A stretch of 64,000 bases of DNA from Carex sylvatica (Eukaryota > Streptophyta > Magnoliopsida > Poales > Cyperaceae): assembly GCA_964058845.1 (NCBI GenBank), contig CAXKVR010000312.1, positions 1-64,000 of the forward strand. Direction: 5' to 3'. The notes under the pieces are model-generated. The model had not been told where the DNA came from. It did no database searches and was given only the letters and a program-made list of their open reading frames with translations. Position 1 is the first letter of the stretch. Each line of letters starts with the position of its first letter. Of this stretch, positions 35,701 to 57,348 are shown piece after piece. Both the position numbers and the translations under genes were made by a program.

Positions 35701-36110
35701 CACACCAGAGGCACCTCCACCGATTCCATTTTCATCAAATATATCCACGCAAACATGAGATCCCTTCTCACTATGCTACATGAGTTCACAAAAAAAAAAA
35801 AAAAAATTACAATCCATCACCCACCCCATAATTTTTCTCAAAAGAGAGAGGGAAGAGGGAAGAGAAAGTTTACCTTGAGAAGATGCCAAGCAACAGACAG
35901 GCCAGCAAAGCCGGCACCAAGAATAGCGTACCTCGAACTAGACTTGGGTTTGGCTTTAAGAGACATGGCCGTGGAAATGGAACGCCTCCTTCTTCGAGAG
36001 TGAGCTCCGGAGAGAAGAGAGATGAGAGGGTTAGGGTTTTGAAGTGGGTTTATGAGGGCATACGGGAGGCCACTGCCACTCGCAGTGACAAAATCAAACG
36101 GCGGCGCCAT
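32794..36110 (-). CDS. FAD-dependent oxidoreductase (DAO/MnmC-like fold), 454 aa
   Basis: Eight exons on the minus strand: 36110-35874, 35775-35667, 35556-35445, 34866-34815, 34728-34582, 34492-34381, 33484-33358 and 33262-32794. All join in frame. The dinucleotide-binding motif GAGFAG is at residues 65-70, just after an Arg/Ser-rich N terminus that resembles an organelle transit peptide. GIGGGASGVAGG and LLHPYSPKG follow, and GLRAMPPLTDNGSLPLLG with GGIGARGLLYHG closes the FAD site. This is the plant family annotated only as FAD-dependent oxidoreductase; its substrate is not established to my knowledge. ATG at 36110 sits in GCCATGG, a strong context; an in-frame ATG five codons upstream (36125) is possible. 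Two hAT elements begin about 40 bp upstream, and an hAT MITE sits in the sixth intron. Confidence 0.9.
33712..34281. mobile_element. hAT MITE, 570 bp, in an intron of the FAD oxidoreductase
   Basis: TAGGGGTGTTCA at the left and GAACACCCCTA at the right form the inverted repeat. It is flanked by the 8 bp direct repeat TTCACAAT (33704-33711 and 34282-34289). Both ends are packed with CGGTTCGGTT/AACCGAACCG motifs, including a run of GGTTTGTTC units at 33853-33895. It is spliced out with the intron between exons 6 and 7 and does not disturb the reading frame. Confidence 0.9.
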
Positions 36111-36384
36111 GGCATGAATAATCATTTTTTTTTTTATGGCAAATTGTATCCCAGGTAGAGTATTGCTAACGGGTAGTCGGGCACGGTTACGGATCAGGTA
36201 TGGATATTACGGGTATACGGATATTATGGGCCGGATATCACAGATATTTTTTTTAAAAATCCGTGCTCTGCCTGTCTTATATCTGTGTCCGTGGTATTCT
36301 TAATGGGCAGGACGGTCCGGATAAGGGCCGATCTGATCCTGTTTTTTTTTTTTTTTTCCTCTCTCTGTTTTTTTTTTCTCTTTT

Positions 36385-36416
<32 letters not shown>

Positions 36417-37015
36417 GGTGTTGTACAAATATCATTACGTGTTTATAATTCGACTTTTAAAATCATAATAGATCAATATCAAATAGTGTATATAAATAAA
36501 TAAAATTTGTAACTTATATATAAAAATTATTTATGCGAAAATTTGTATATTTTTTTAGCTAAATACAAATGTATTTATTTATTTCTTTACATGAGTCATT
36601 TTATTTTATTTTCAAATTCTCATTCTAATTATATAGTTTCATAATTTATTTATATCTATAATATATTTTCTAAACGTTCATTTATTTTTAATAGGTTAAA
36701 TAAAATATAAATCAAAAATATAATTAAATCAGAAACTTTAAAAGAATAAAATAAAAATAAAAATTTTCTTAAATCAATTACTTTAAAAATAATTATGAAT
36801 TATTTTAAAACAATAGATTAAAAAATAAAAGTTACTCTCCTCCTTAATTCTGGGCTTGAGACCGGCTATATAAAATAACATAGACGGAGTTCTAACTTCT
36901 TTTTTTGTTAGTAATTCTTCTTTAAAATAAATAATTTTAAAACTAATTAAAATGTTTAGAAATTTATAATTTAAAAAATAACCAGAGGTTAGAAATTTAT
37001 ACCGACACTACTTAT

Positions 37016-39492
37016 TTAGTAGTTTGGATTCATATACCATTGTTCGCTCTTTTCGGCACCGTCTGAATCCGAATTAGCCTCATGCCGCGCCTCGGTACCG
37101 CTTTCTTCAGTGTCGGCTTCATATGATGATGGTTGTTGAGGCATATGTTGCATGCGTTTTTCAGCAGCAATCCAATCTTTCAAGCACACAAGTCTCTCAA
37201 AAATATGTGCACCCAACTTACTTCGTTTATCGGAGAGGATCCTGTTCGCCGAACTGAAACAACTTTCAGAAGTGACGGTTGATACGAGCACGGCAAATAT
37301 GTCGCGAGCCATCATCGTCAGCGTTGGTAAGGAACTTTGATGCCTCCTCCACCATGCCATGACATCAAGTCCATGTTCACTTTCGTTGAGCATCGATATA
37401 TAGCCCAATAACTCGTTTGTAGATGTCTGCGGTTCGCTCTCCGTCTGGAAATCTGCTAATAATCCACCACTGCTAGTGCTCCTAGAAGTGGAACTATTAA
37501 ACAATTAAAAAAATTAGTGGACAAATAATGTAGATATTATAAAACAGAGAGATTAAAAACACATGTATATTTATATTCATACCTAGGGGCGGCACGGGAC
37601 GAAGCTGGGTTTTGGTTGTCACTCATTTTTGAGTGGTATATGTTAAACATCTCATTGAACTTCGAATTCACGTCTGCCTCCACCCCGGTTGAGTCTAAAT
37701 GTAAATTATGTTTGTACCTCTCAATTACTTTGATCGTGTAAAACTTATTGTATGCCGGGTTGAGGCAGTTTGCGATAATGGCCATAAGGGGGTACATCTT
37801 CCCAATATTTTAGAAATTTTTGTTTCATGGCATCTACAATCGGCGTGAGAGATGCATCATAGGTTTCAGCTTGTTCCAATTCGCAATACACCTTGGAGAT
37901 GTCATAGAGATGTCTCAACAACTCAAACGACGTCGGTGAGTACGAGCATGATAGTTGGACGGTTGCAGTAAAAAAGATCCCTAAGAATTTGCTAAGCCTT
38001 TACAATTTATCCCATTCTTCGTCAATGAGTTCCAATTACAATGCCTCGAGGGTGGAATTTTCCAACGAGTATCTATATCCCAAGGTACCTTCAACTTGCT
38101 CAATCTATAGCTGACGCATAATTCAGCAAACTGTTGTTTTCTTTCTTGGTTTGAAACAATGTGGTTGAGGGCATTCTTAAATTTAATTATCAATAGTTTT
38201 ACGGCTTCTATTTTTAGACCCTCCTTCACGACGAGGTTAAGAACGTGGCAAGCACACTTTTGGTGAAATATTTCACCATTCATGATCGGGTTTAGTGACT
38301 GTTTAAAAATCTCAATGGAAGCAATGTTGTTGCTAGCATTATCGAAAGATATAGAAAAAATCTTGTTACCCATATTCCTCTTAAGGTTATACTCTTCTAA
38401 AACCTCAATAATGAATTTGAAAATTACATTTGCAGTGTGGGGGGAATTCAAAACTCGAAAACTTAATATCCTTTTTTTGTAATATCCAATGATCATCGAT
38501 CCAATGGCCGGTAATACAAGAGTACCCAAGGTCATGTTTACCGGCAGTCCATATATCAGAGGTAATTGACACCTTATTATTTTGGTATGCAAATTAAGCT
38601 TTAAGGTCGTTTTTGGTCAAGATAAACTGGTTTTTTATTTTACTAACCATCTTTCTATGATGGATCCTCTTATACATTTGTTGAGTTAACCCCCGAATGC
38701 ATAACTGGGCAAAACTCGTGCAACCACCCATACTTATTGGTTTTTCTTTATGGGTAATGTACCGGGCTAATTCACTAAGAATTTTTTATTCATCGAATTT
38801 TGGGTTGGTTCTGGTACCATCTGCGTTTATAAGGATTTGGATTTGTCTCGGTTCAGAATTTTCACTTGGAACCTCACCCTTTCTTTCGTGCATTGCGGCA
38901 TGTCTTTTAAAGCTAGTCATACCACTAGATTGTTTATACTCAAAAATTTTGTTGCAATTTTTTACCTTACATTATAGAAATTGCATAATTTGGGCCTTAT
39001 CTCTGGTAATCTTGTAAAATCTCGCCCACGGTTGATTGTATTCGGATGAGGTCTTTTAGTCTTCTTTCCTACTGGTTCTTGTGGCGGCGGGTCACTTGTC
39101 GAAGGAGGGACAACTTCTTCTTGAATTTCAGGTTCACCTGTCGAAGGTGTACCTCCTACAGGAACAGTGTCAGTGAATTGACTCGATGCTACAGAAGAAG
39201 AGACAATGCCTCCATATGTATACGGTGGTGTCGGTTGAAGTGTTTCTTGTGGAATGAATACGTTTGGATCGTTTGAAGTATAATACGGTGGCGGTGCACT
39301 CATTTGTGGGGGTTGTTGATAATTCAAATCTAGCATTTGGTCCCTTCTTTGATAATTTGGTGGATAATTTGGTGAATAATTAGGTGGTGTCATTTGGGAG
39401 GAACTACCGGGATAATTTGGTATTGGCGCGTCAAAAATATCGGCCGACAGTCTCGCGATGTCATTTTGCACGGAATCACGATGAGATGACAT
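37016..39492 (-). pseudogene. hAT transposase (BED finger, RICESLEEPER-like), broken
   Basis: Minus strand, N to C. 39492-38960 holds a Pro/Tyr/Gln-rich leader and then a BED-type zinc finger region (CNFYN..., then FEYKQSSGMTSFKRH near 38900). 38592-37981 is the transposase core (SISFDNASNN, CHVLNLVVKEG, DTRW). 37797-37537 reads YPLMAIIANCLNP. 37504-37016 is the hAT dimerisation domain (MAWWRRHQ, SANRILSDKRSKLG, FERLVCLKDWI). Frame changes separate the blocks, and a stop interrupts FDE*KILSE near 38790, so it is not functional as read. It acts, when intact, by cutting and pasting elements with matching ends. The ATG follows a 5' UTR intron (39503-40762) filled with tandem repeats. Confidence 0.8.
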
Positions 39493-39599
39493 TTTTTAAA
39501 CCTATTCAAAAAAATAAATGTAAATTACTTGACATATTAAAAATATATATATATATAACCTACTTATTTAACATATTCTAAATAATTCTAACATACATT

Positions 39600-40320
39600 T
39601 GAAAAATAAAAAACAGAAATGTTAAAATAGAATTAAAAAAATAAAAATTAAAAAACAGAAATTAAAAAACAGAAATTAAAAAACAGAATTAAAAAAATAG
39701 AAATTAAAAAACAGAAATTAAAAAATAGAAATTAAAAAACAGAAATTTAAAAACATAATTAAAAAAAAAACAGAATTAAAAAAAACAGAAATTAAAAAAC
39801 AGAAATTAAAAAATAGAAATTAAAAAATAGAATTAAAAAAACAGAAATTAAAAAACAGAATTAAAAAACAGAAATTAAAAAACAGAAATTAAAAAACAGA
39901 ATTAAAACACAGAATTTAAAAAAAACAGAAATTAAAAAACAGAAATTAAAAAACAGAAATTAAAAAACAGAATTTAAGAAACAGAAATAAAAAAACAGAA
40001 ATAAAAAACAGAATTAAAACACAGAATTAAAAAAACAGAAATTAAAAAACAGAAATTAAAAAACAGAAATTAAAAAACAGAATTTAAAAAACAGAAATTA
40101 AAAAACAGAATTAAAAAAACAGAAATTTAAAAACAGAAATTTAAAAACAGAATTAAAAAATAAGAAATTAAAAAATAGAAATTAAAAAAGAATTAAAAAA
40201 ACAGAAATTAAAAAACAAAAATTAAAAAACAGAAATTAAAAAAACAGAAATTTAAAAATAGAAATTTAAAAACAGAATTAAAGAAACAGAAATTTAAAAA
40301 CAGAAATTAAAAATAAATCT
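39600..40320. repeat. About 14 bp tandem array, ATTAAAAAACAGAA
   Basis: About 45-50 imperfect copies of a 13-15 bp unit (ATTAAAAAACAGAA, with lengths of the A-run varying) fill some 700 bp. The array sits in the 5' UTR intron of the hAT 1 transposase. The neighbouring hAT 2 lacks it, so the expansion occurred in, or was lost from, only one of the pair. Confidence 0.85.
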
Positions 40321-42156
40321 AACATATTCAAAACAAATCTAATTACTTCACATATTCAAAAAAATAAAACTAACCAATTTTTTTAACCTATTAAAAATAA
40401 ATCCGAATTTTGAAACATAAATCTAACCTATTCAAAACAAATCTAATTACTTCACATATTCAAAAAAATAAAATTAACCTATTTTTTTTTACATATTAAA
40501 AATAAATATAACAATTTGAAAAATAAAATCTAACATATTCAAAACAAATATAATTACTTCACATATTCAAATCTAACATAAACTAAATAAATCTAACATA
40601 TTCAATAAATCTAACAAATCTAACATAAATAAATCTAACAAATCTAATTACTTAATAAATTTAACAATTCTAACAAATCTAATTACTTAATATTCAATAA
40701 ATCTAGCATAAACTAAATGTACTCTACAAAAATAAATTAATCTAAAATGAAATAAATGTTACCTTTAAATCTCGCGAAAAAATCTTGCGGGAGGTGCCGA
40801 ACTTCGTAATTTCGATACCTTCGTAATTCCGTTTGCGGATTTGTAGAATGAATTAAATTTACAACTATATTTTTTGTAAACAATAAATTAAATAATTGAG
40901 AATAATAAAATTTGAGAATTGAGAATGAGAGATTGAGAGATTGAGAGAATGAGAGTGTGAATTTTTTGAGAGGAAGAGGAGGTATTTAAAGAAAATATTG
41001 GAGAGGGAATAAAATTTGAAAAAAAAATTGAAAAAAAAATAAAAAAAAATCGACGAGACGGTGGGTTCGGCCGGTCCGGGCCCGGTTGAACCGGTGGGAT
41101 TTAAAAATTTCAAAAAAAATTGATATTTTTTGAAATTTTAATTGGTACGGGTATAGGGTACGGGTATGGGTTCGGGTACGAGTCCGGTCAGGCGGCGGGT
41201 CGGGTCGGGTCGGGCGGGTACGGGAGTAATTCGGACCGAGTATGCCCGGGTATTAAACCAAATAACCGTACCCTATCCATTTTATGCCCCTACCCGTGTA
41301 CCCGTTTACCCGACCTATACCCGGTCTCGGGCACGGGCGGGTCGGGTACGGGCAGCCCGGGTCGGGTTATTGCAACCCTCTAATCCCAGGTAGTGTTTGG
41401 AAGACAGGCAGGGCATGGGCACGGTGGGTATACGGGTACTACGGGCTGGGCATCACGGTTTTTTGTTCAAAAACTCTGCTCTGTCCATTCTATATCCATG
41501 TCCGTTGTATTCGCAAGGGGCAGGGCGGTCCGGATAGGGAGCGGAGTGGTCCGAGTAGGGGGCAGTCCAGTCTAGTCCTTTTTTCTGTTTTTTTTCTTTC
41601 TTTTTTTTTACGGTGTTGTACGAATATTATTACGTAGTTATAATTCGACTTTTAAAATATGAATAATTTAATATCAAATAGTGTATATAAATAAATAAAA
41701 TTTATAACTTATATATATAAATTATTCGTGCAAAAAATTTGTATATTTATTCAGCTAAATACAAATCTATTTATTTATTTCTTTACACGTGTTTATAATT
41801 TATTTATATCTCGAAATTTTTAGTTTACATTTTAAATTGATAATATATTTTCTAAACGTTCATTTTAAATTGATAATATATTTTTTAAACGTTCATTTAT
41901 TTTTAATAAGTTAAAATAAAATATAAATATAAAATAGATTAAAACAATAGATTAAAAAATAAAAATTACTCTTCTCCTTTATTTCAGACTTGAGACCGGC
42001 TATGTAAAATAACATAGGCGAAGTTCTAACTTTTTTTTTGTTAGTAATTCTTCTTTAAGATAAATAATTTAAAAACTAATTGAAATGTTTAGAAATTTAT
42101 AATTTAAAAAATAACCATAAAGATTAAAAGAAGTTCGAAATTTATACCCACACTAC

Positions 42157-42620
42157 CTATCTAAAAATTTCATTCCTATACCATTCTTCGCTCTCTTCCG
42201 CACCGTCTGAATCTGAATTAACCTTGTGACGCGCCTCGGTACCGCTTTCTTCAGTGTCGACTTCGGATGATGATGCTTGTTCAGGCACATGTTGCTTGCG
42301 CTCTTCAGCATTAATCCAATCTTTCAAGCACACAAGTCTCTCAAAAATATGTGCACCCAACTTACTACGTTTATCGGAGAGGATCCTGTTCGCCGAACTA
42401 AAATAACTTTCGGAAGGGACGGTTGGCACGGGCACGACAAATACGTCGCGGGCCATCATCGCTATCGCTGGAAAGGCCCTTTGATGCCTCCTCCACCACG
42501 CCATGATGTCAAGCCCATGTTCATTTTCGTTGTGCATCGACATATAGCTCACTATCTCGTTTGTGGATGTGTGTGGTTCGCTCTCTAACTGAAAATATGC
42601 TAACAATCCACCACTGCCAG
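42157..42620 (-). pseudogene. hAT transposase dimerisation-domain remnant
   Basis: Encodes the C-terminal domain of the transposase (MAWWRRHQ, SANRILSDKRSKLG, FERLVCLKDWI, then an acidic tail ESGTEARHK) and is clearly paralogous to 37016-37504. Catalytic and DNA-binding parts are absent, so it cannot act as a transposase. It retains an open frame of about 149 codons. Confidence 0.8.
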
Positions 42621-42885
42621 TACTCCTGGAAGTGGAACTATTAAAAAAAAAATAGAAGACAAATCATGTAGATATTATAAATAATAAATATTAAAAACAC
42701 ATGTATATTTATATTAATACCTAGGGGTGGTACGGGACGAAGACGGGGTTCGGTTGTCACTCATTCTTGAGTTGTATATGTTAAACATCTCATCGAACTT
42801 TGAATTCACGTATGCCTCCACCCCGGTGCTGTCTAAATGTAGATTTTGTTTGTACTTTTCAACTACTTTGATCGTGTAAATCAAA

Positions 42886-43330
42886 CCTATTCAAAACAAA
42901 TATAATTACTTCACATATTCAAAAAAATAAATCTAACCAATTTTTTTAACCTATTAAAAATAAATACAACATTTTGAAAAATAAATCTAACCTATTCAAA
43001 ACAAATATAATTACTTCACATATTCAAAAAAAAAAATCTAACCAATTTTTTTAACCTATTAAAAATAAATCCAACATTTTGAAAAATAAATCTAACATAT
43101 TCAAAACAAATATAATTACTTCACATATTCAAAAAAAAAAAACTAACCTATTATTTTAACCTATTAAAAATAAATCCGAATTTCAAAAGTAAAATATAAT
43201 ATATTAAAAATAAATCTAATTACTTCACATATTCAAAAAAAAAATCTAACCTATTTTTTTAACCTATTAAAAATAAATCTGAATTTCAAAAATAAAATCT
43301 AACATGTTCAAAACAAATCTAATTAGTTCA
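42886..43330. repeat. About 110 bp tandem array in hAT 2
   Basis: Four units share CCTATTCAAAACAAATATAA, a TTACTTCACATATTC block, a long A-run and TTTTTAACCTATTAAAAATA. Related but fewer units lie at 40320-40600 in hAT 1. They correspond to the 5' UTR intron of the transposase. Confidence 0.75.
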
Positions 43331-44141
43331 CATATAACAAATCTAACATAAACTAAATAAATCTAACATATTCAATAAATCTAACATAAATAAATCTAAC
43401 AAATCTAATTACTTAACAAATTTAACAAATCTAACAGTTCTAATTACTTAACATTCAATAAATCTAGTATAAACTAAATTTACTCTAAAAAAATAAATTA
43501 ATCTAACATGAAATAAATGTAAACTTTAAATCTCGCGGAAAAATCTTGCAGGAGATGCCGAACTTCGTAATTTCGATACCTTCGTAATTCTGTTTGTGTA
43601 TTTGTACTTTTGTAAAGGAAGTAAATTTACAACTATATTTTTTTTTAAACAATAAGTTTAAAATTTGAGATTGAGAGAATAGAGATTGAGAATTTGAGAA
43701 TTGAGATGAAGATGTGAAAATGAAGGGAGGAAGAGGAGTGTATTTAAAGATATTTGATTGGGAGAGATGAAATTTAAATTTTTTTAAAAATAAAAAAATA
43801 GTCAAATCCGGTCGGTCCGGTTTGGGCACGGGTGGGTCCGGCCGGTCCGGGTTCGATTTGATCGGCCCGGATTTGACATGAATCGGCGGGGGAGGGAAAT
43901 TCAAAATTAAACAGGTAAACGGGTAGGGTACACAGGTACAGACACGAACACGGGTTCACGGTGGTCCGGGTACATCCGGGTATTTTACCGAAAAATCAAA
44001 TCCAGCCCGTTTAATGCCCTTATCCGTGTACCCGTTTACCCGTCCTATATCCGAGCTCGGACACATATACCCAGGCATAGAACACGGGCAGACCGGGTAC
44101 GGGCTGCCCACCTTGGGTTTTGTTTCAACTCTAATCCCAGG

Positions 44142-45731
44142 CGATCCCAGTTACATTTGGTTTAGTTCACCAGACCAACTAAATTTGCTGGTCGCTGTTT
44201 GGATGATTATTTCAATTGAAGCAGCTCATCTCTGATTTGATTTCTACGATTATCTGCGGTACCGGAACCTATTTTAAATATGGATCCGATTTGAGATTCG
44301 TGCCAGAATAAAACAGACGATTCAATTTCATTCTACACGGTTCGATTACCTTGTTGGATCTTAATTTAATTTTTATTGTCTTGCACTGGGTGCTTCTATT
44401 GGGGTGATGATATTTCCATCACAAAAGGTACTATTATTAACACAACAATTTTTTATTATTTTAATAAATAGACAAGTTTATCCCTTCATTTGCTTCTCAA
44501 TCAAACAGTTATTTGCTTCTCTTATTAATTAACAAGTTTCTTAAATATCAACTTCTAAATTTTATATCTTTCATTCATGTTATCTTTTAATTTTATACTA
44601 TATGATCAAAAGAAAAAGAAATTATTTAACATGTTAACTAACCAAATTTTGAAATAATATACCCCATTTACAACTTAGATTTTTTTTTTTTTTGGAACAT
44701 AATATGAAAGAAACTTTAGCTCGTATAACAGTTGAAATTTTTTAAAACTTATGTGCTAAAATAAAACAGTTAGAAGTGAAAATAATTTTCTCACAAAAAA
44801 AATATCACTTTTAGATTTTATTTTGAGGAGAGTTCAAATGCCTCCATCATGTCTCCATTTTCAAAAACTTAAACGTCAAAATAAAACCATTAGATGTGAT
44901 CTATGTTATGTTCTCTATGTTTCCATTAAAAATTATCACATTTTAATTTTGCTTTTATGTGAATCAATAAGTTAAAAACTCAACGTCTATAAATTATCTA
45001 CATTAGTATACATTTTTACAAGTTCAAGACGACCAAAACAAAGTTGAAATGCCATAATTTTTTACATGTGCATAGATAAAATGTAGTTCATATCCAACGG
45101 TTTTATTTTGAATTTTAAGATTTAAATTTTGAGTTATTAAAGTTTTTAAAATTGGAGGCATAATGGAGGCGCAAAAAATGAAAGCATTTGAACCCTCTTT
45201 TATTTTTACATGAGTCAATAAATTAAAATATCAACATCCACAGTATATTCATATTAAATTTTTGGAAACATGGTTATTTATCCTACAATTATTGCAACCA
45301 TGTTTTACTGTCGTTTCAGTGGTGTTTTGAAAATTGTCCACCTTTCTTTTGAATCCTTTTTTGAGAGCACTTTTCCTTGTGACTTTTTTTTTTGAGAGAA
45401 GACTTTTTCTTATTAATATTCAAATTTTCTGAAATTAATAATTGATAAAATTGTCAACATCAACTTAAACTGAACGGGTAAACTGCTTGTGCATTGTGAA
45501 TTAGCAATAAGCTTTGTCATACTGGATAGCATAAAGTAGAAACTGCACATTAGCTTTGTCAGAAGACAACACTAAACATCCTAAAACCCAATTACAAACA
45601 CAGGTGATACAGCTAACAAAAAATAGACCTCACTATCTTAATCATACAACATGTTGGCAAATGGCATACAAGGGCATGACAACTAGTATTAAAGTCTTCG
45701 TAGGAAAACAAATTAAGCAGTGCAGATAATA
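44142..45731. other. Spacer between hAT 2 and the MCM5 3' end
   Basis: Before the hAT pair arrived, the sequence from 44142 onward lay directly upstream of the FAD oxidoreductase, so it is probably that gene's original promoter region. It holds a fold-back MITE (about 44815-45207) and the presumed MCM5 3' untranslated region. I see no gene. Confidence 0.5.
44815..45207. mobile_element. Fold-back MITE, about 390 bp
   Basis: GAGTTCAAATGCCTCCATCATG near 44829-44850 reappears, imperfectly complemented, as GGAGGCGCAAAAAATGAAAG followed by CATTTGAACCCTC near 45165-45200. Inner segments AAACGTCAAAATAAAACC and ACGGTTTTATTTTGAA also pair. Both flanks contain TTTATTTT, possibly the target duplication. 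It has no coding capacity. Confidence 0.6.
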
Positions 45732-51960
<6,229 letters not shown>

Positions 51961-52021
51961 CTCTCTCTCTTCTTCTTCTTCTTCTTCTTCTTTTTTGAAT
52001 CTCTCTCTCTCTCTCTCTCTC
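51961..52021. repeat. TTC and TC microsatellites in the MCM5 leader
   Basis: A CTTCTT run (about eight units), then a TC run (about ten units), directly upstream of the MCM5 ATG on the complementary strand, where it reads as GA/GAA. CT-rich leaders are common in plant genes. Confidence 0.8.
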
Positions 52022-52099
52022 CCTAGGTTGGAATGAGAATCGGATCTGGACTGCAACTGGAGAGGGAAAAGGGGAGGGATAGCTACTCGGAGTCGGGTT

Positions 52100-52132
52100 T
52101 TTGGCGGGAAAGGGGAGGAGATATGGCGGGAA
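52100..52132. promoter_or_regulatory. Two E2F-like sites upstream of MCM5
   Basis: TTTGGCGGGAAA (52100-52111) matches the E2F/DP consensus exactly, and TGGCGGGAA follows at 52124-52132. They lie 140-172 bp upstream of the MCM5 ATG. Plant MCM genes are known to be driven at G1/S by E2F, so these sites probably give MCM5 its cell-cycle expression. Function is inferred. Confidence 0.75.
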
Positions 52133-52973
52133 GGAGATGACGGTAGAACAATTGTACATGCTGCCAGACCTGGGCCGCCGCTTCAGCAACCCTTAAATCC
52201 AAACTTGGACAAGGAGTTTTGTGGGCTGGTGGCCTCTTTGAGGATTGATAAAGGAATAGACAAATAGTTAATTGAGGCTTTGGTCACGGATCGAAAATGG
52301 TTTTGTTAATTGAGGCCCATAATATCAGTGATAGAAAATCTAAATATCCAAATTAAATTACTGAAATTCATAATAAGCTTTATTTCTCATTGCACACAAA
52401 CACAATAGATACTACACAGTTAAAATCGTTTTAAATCATGTTAACTTAATCACGGCCCAACCAGCCCGTCACTTTAATGGGCCAGGCATCAGTAAAGGAA
52501 ACACTTGAACCACGCTGGATCAACGTCATTTCTCCTCCAACGGAGAAACCAAAGCGGAAAGCCAGAGTTTGACAGAGTAGTTTTTGACTCAGCGCAACAG
52601 TCGTATGCAGTACATTGTGACCCTATTCATCGTCTGTGCGCTGCATGAATCAAATACTAATCTGTTCAAATCATTTCATATGGAGCAGATATGACCATAT
52701 CGGAATTTGGAACACCGCTGCCTCTATCGCTACACCACTTCAACACAATGTATAGCACTATATACAGTTACACTGGACCAAATTCAGTGACTCGCTACAC
52801 CACTTCATAGAGGATTTGGACTAAGATGACAAGTGAGATTATCTGATCTCAGACCCACTGCTTTTAGTTGGATTGCACCTTTTTCCCGTGATTTCTCTAC
52901 TCTCTAATTCTCTGTCACTAATAGGATCTTATTAATCGGGGATTATCAATTAAGTTGAAGAAGCATCCGATCA

Positions 52974-56852
<3,879 letters not shown>

Positions 56853-57348
56853 AGAATTTCAGTATCTCAAATTTTCTTTTGAATGCTACTAAGTTTCCAT
56901 CTTTCAGTCTTTTTTAATTTTGTTAATTTGTTGGAGGCGTACTTCATTCATATGCAAATTTTGAAAATGATAGGCTTTTAAGGCATGTAATACTGCATGG
57001 TTTTTAAATTATAATGTTCTAATTTATTATTTAACGATCTCAAAATAATATCATGTGAAATTAATATTTTATCTTGGAGTGTGATTTTAGCTTTGTAAAA
57101 TATATGGAACTTGTAAGTTGTAAGACATATCCTAGATACAAGTTCTAATAAGGCTTTTGATTGTAGAAATTTGCTTTATGTTTAGGATACTTCGGAATGG
57201 TTTATTGAGGCTCTTAATATTCATATATCACATAAAACATTAGAAGGATTAATGGAAATAAACTATGTTTTAATACATTTTAGAACTGATATCTTTTCTT
57301 GTGCTTTACCTATATATACGCCGCCTTTTCGAATATATGCAGTGGTAC

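Larger units (their letters stand above)
36156..41382. mobile_element. hAT transposon 1, 5.2 kb, with a decayed transposase
   Basis: The left end TAGAGTATTGCTAAC and the complement of the right end (TAGAGGGTTGCAATAAC) form the terminal inverted repeat. It is flanked by the 8 bp direct repeat ATCCCAGG (36148-36155 and 41383-41390). GGGTACGGGTA-like subterminal repeats occupy 36170-36310 and 41145-41380. The transposase gene runs on the minus strand. The right-hand target copy is shared with the adjoining hAT element 2. Confidence 0.85.
41391..44133. mobile_element. hAT transposon 2, 2.7 kb deletion derivative
   Basis: Begins TAGTGTTTGGAAGAC and ends GTTTCAACTCTA, flanked by ATCCCAGG at 41383-41390 (shared with hAT 1) and 44134-44141. 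The internal order follows hAT 1: subterminal GGGTACGG repeats, the transposase C terminus, the 5' intron repeats, the 5' UTR block AATCTTGC[G/A]GGAG[G/A]TGCCGAACT, and CCGGTCCGG subterminal repeats. About 3 kb of transposase core and N terminus are missing at a junction near 42878-42886, where GATCGTGTAAA runs straight into the repeat array. Confidence 0.85.
51961..52973. promoter_or_regulatory. Shared divergent promoter region of MCM5 and the aminotransferase
   Basis: 1.0 kb between the two ATGs. The MCM5 side has a CT/TTC-rich leader and two E2F-like sites. The aminotransferase side has a short AT-rich leader. No TATA box stands out for either gene, as is usual for housekeeping genes. No other gene is recognised between them. 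Confidence 0.5.

Noticed and set aside
39600..40320. CRISPR-like regular repeats
   Set aside because: Units are about 14 bp with no unique spacers, in a plant transposon intron. It is a simple minisatellite.
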